A program made the position numbers and the translations under genes. The notes beneath the pieces were generated by a model. It did not search any database and was not told the DNA's origin. It was given only the letters and a program-made list of their open reading frames with translations. This document shows positions 5,044 through 6,193 of a DNA stretch of 6,193 bases, one piece after another. Each line of letters opens with the position of its first letter. Positions within the stretch are counted from its first letter, which is position 1. This DNA comes from Chloroflexota bacterium (GTDB lineage Bacteria > Chloroflexota > Anaerolineae > Ardenticatenales > Ardenticatenaceae): positions 1 through 6,193 of the forward strand of contig DOUV01000717.1 of NCBI GenBank assembly GCA_003520455.1, read 5' to 3'.

Positions 5044-5049
5044 CCTCCT
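5044..5049 (-). promoter_or_regulatory. Ribosome binding site deciding the ccmE start
   Basis: A perfect AGGAGG lies 5 bases before ATG at 5038 and falls inside the coding region of the longer alternative start at 5056. That alternative has no ribosome binding site of its own. Confidence 0.8.
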
Positions 5050-5074
5050 GCGGCATAGGACAGGATGAAACCCA

Positions 5075-6193
5075 TCACTGCCCGCTCCAGGTCACGCCGT
5101 GGTCGCGGCTGCGAAAGACCGCCCCCCGACCGGTCACAACGAGCATCGTTGTCCCATCCGAACCGAGGGCCAGCCCGGTCACATCGCCGGCGAACGGCCG
5201 CCGGATCCAGCCGGCGGCCATGGTCGTCATGAACGACAGCCCTCGATCCGTCCCGGCATAGAGCGTCCTCGTCACCGGGTCGTAGGCCAGCGCGCGTACC
5301 CGCCGGCTGTCGAGCGCGCCGCTGACGAAGCCGTTGGCGCTCGTCCAGGTCGCCCCGCCGTCACGGCTCGCCAGGACCCCCGCGTCGGCCGTCCCCACGT
5401 AGATCATTCCCGCGGTCACGGCCAGCGCCGTCACGTTCTCGGCGAGGCTCGCGTCAACCGGTGCCCAGTTCACACCGCCATTCGCGCTGCGCCAGAGGCC
5501 GTGCTCGACGATGAAGGCGTAGAGCGTTTCAGGGTTGTCGGGCGCCACGGCCAATGCGTGAAGGTCGCGTCCGGGGAGGTCGGTGGCCACGTCGTCCCAG
5601 GTGCGCCCGCCATCGTCGCTCCGCAGAAACAGATTGTGTCCGGCCAGGTAGACACGCCGTGGATTGGCGGGGTGGACAGCCAGGGCCATTGCATCGCCGC
5701 TCACCGCGGCCGGCTGCCAGGTCGCACCGCCATCGCGGCTCAAGAGCAAGCCACCCCGGTAGCCGGCAAAGACGACATTGGGATCGGCGGGCAGGATGGC
5801 CAGCGTGTGATAGTCGGCGGCGGCGATAGTCGCAATCGGGTGTTGGGACGCAATCGCCGCCCGGGCGCGGAAGTAGAGAACGCCGGCGACCCCCGCCCAC
5901 AGCATCGCGGCGATGCCGGCGACCAGGGTCCACTTTGGGAAAGGAGTGCTGAGCACTGCGTGCTGCATGCTGAGCGCGCTGGCGGGCGCGACCTCACTCA
6001 CCGGCATCGCACCTTGAGGCGCTGCTTGATCAACGACAAAGTGCTGCTGTTGGGCATCACTGCCTTCGCTCCGCTTGAGACTCGCGCTCGGCCGCGAAGG
6101 GACGCCGGGCGCCAGGGGCGGAACCGGGCTTGATTCGTCCGAGGCTGGGAGGGGCACTGCAACTGGCGCGGGTAGCGCGCGGCCGCACTGGGG
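5075..6193 (-). CDS. Partial protein: probable zinc-ribbon end, membrane helix, Asp-box beta-propeller
   Basis: The 3' 372 codons are visible, and the frame is open to the right edge, so the start is outside. A GTG at 6157 could begin a 360-residue form, but it has no ribosome binding site. The residues before it read PQCGRALP, the usual second knuckle of an N-terminal zinc ribbon (CPxCGR), so an upstream start is favoured. A Pro/Ser/Ala-rich linker follows, then one transmembrane helix at visible residues 88-109 (WTLVAGIAAMLWAGVAGVLYF). The extracytoplasmic part has clear Asp-box repeats: SRDGGATW (152-159), SDDGGRTW (192-199), SANGGVNW (236-243), SRDGGATW (276-283) and SRDHGVTW (362-369), plus a degenerate unit near 315-320. 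These fit a BNR/Ycf48-like propeller. No sialidase catalytic residues could be assigned, so a scaffold or assembly role beside ccmE is inferred. Confidence 0.85.
   Translation of the reverse strand, partial: PQCGRALPAPVAVPLPASDESSPVPPLAPGVPSRPSASLKRSEGSDAQQQHFVVDQAAPQGAMPVSEVAPASALSMQHAVLSTPFPKWTLVAGIAAMLWAGVAGVLYFRARAAIASQHPIATIAAADYHTLAILPADPNVVFAGYRGGLLLSRDGGATWQPAAVSGDAMALAVHPANPRRVYLAGHNLFLRSDDGGRTWDDVATDLPGRDLHALAVAPDNPETLYAFIVEHGLWRSANGGVNWAPVDASLAENVTALAVTAGMIYVGTADAGVLASRDGGATWTSANGFVSGALDSRRVRALAYDPVTRTLYAGTDRGLSFMTTMAAGWIRRPFAGDVTGLALGSDGTTMLVVTGRGAVFRSRDHGVTWSGQ

Noticed and set aside
5039..5056. Longer ccmE start at 5056
   Set aside because: It would add six residues encoded by the AGGAGG ribosome binding site of the next ATG, and it has no binding site of its own.
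5099..6133. 344-codon open frame on the plus strand opposite the propeller gene
   Set aside because: It is antisense to a protein with clear Asp-box repeats. Its own product is Arg/Gly/His-rich without motifs, and long antisense frames are expected at this GC content.
6155..6157. GTG as the true start of the propeller gene
   Set aside because: There is no ribosome binding site, and the frame stays open upstream through residues that look like the end of a zinc ribbon. It is treated as an internal Val.

Overview
The window is GC-rich bacterial DNA, and every credible gene lies on the minus strand, so the genes read from right to left. Long open frames on the plus strand are antisense shadows typical of high GC. 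Three genes use GTG starts (at 4278, 2179 and 369) and several have strong AAGGAG or GGAGGAG ribosome binding sites. Gene content (a membrane Rieske protein, CcdA, TlpA, a DUF2085 protein, a CcmE with a Cys ligand, and an Asp-box propeller behind a probable zinc ribbon) resembles what I recall of Chloroflexota such as Thermomicrobia. That assignment is an inference from style, not a demonstrated fact. No rRNA, tRNA, CRISPR array or mobile element was seen.

Layout in the direction of transcription. (1) 6193-5075: 3' part of a protein with a probable zinc-ribbon end, one membrane helix and an extracytoplasmic Asp-box beta-propeller; its start is off the right edge. (2) 5038-4526: CcmE-like heme chaperone with the CXXXY motif instead of HXXXY. 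(3) 4525-4279: the longest gap bounded by strong genes, with a palindrome just after ccmE and a second hairpin. (4) 4278-1466: a tight block of CcdA-like thiol-electron transporter, membrane-anchored Rieske protein, TlpA/ResA-like thioredoxin and DUF2085 membrane protein. (5) 1479-1292: two tiny overlapping reading frames, the second encoding a one-helix peptide. (6) 1218-583: class I SAM-dependent methyltransferase. (7) 582-370: a 213-base gap with only a weak hairpin. (8) 369-163: small SHOCT-domain membrane protein. (9) 79-1: start of a His-rich protein that runs off the left edge.

How the genes may work together: CcdA proteins carry electrons from cytoplasmic thioredoxin across the membrane, and TlpA/ResA proteins pass them on to the CXXCH cysteines of apocytochromes c. 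CcmE delivers heme to the same apocytochromes. A Rieske protein is a partner of c-type cytochromes in quinol-oxidising complexes. The locus therefore looks like a cytochrome c maturation and electron-transport module on the outer face of the membrane. The propeller protein and the DUF2085 protein would be possible assembly or accessory factors. No cytochrome b, CcmF, CcmC or c-type cytochrome is inside the window, so the system is incomplete as seen.
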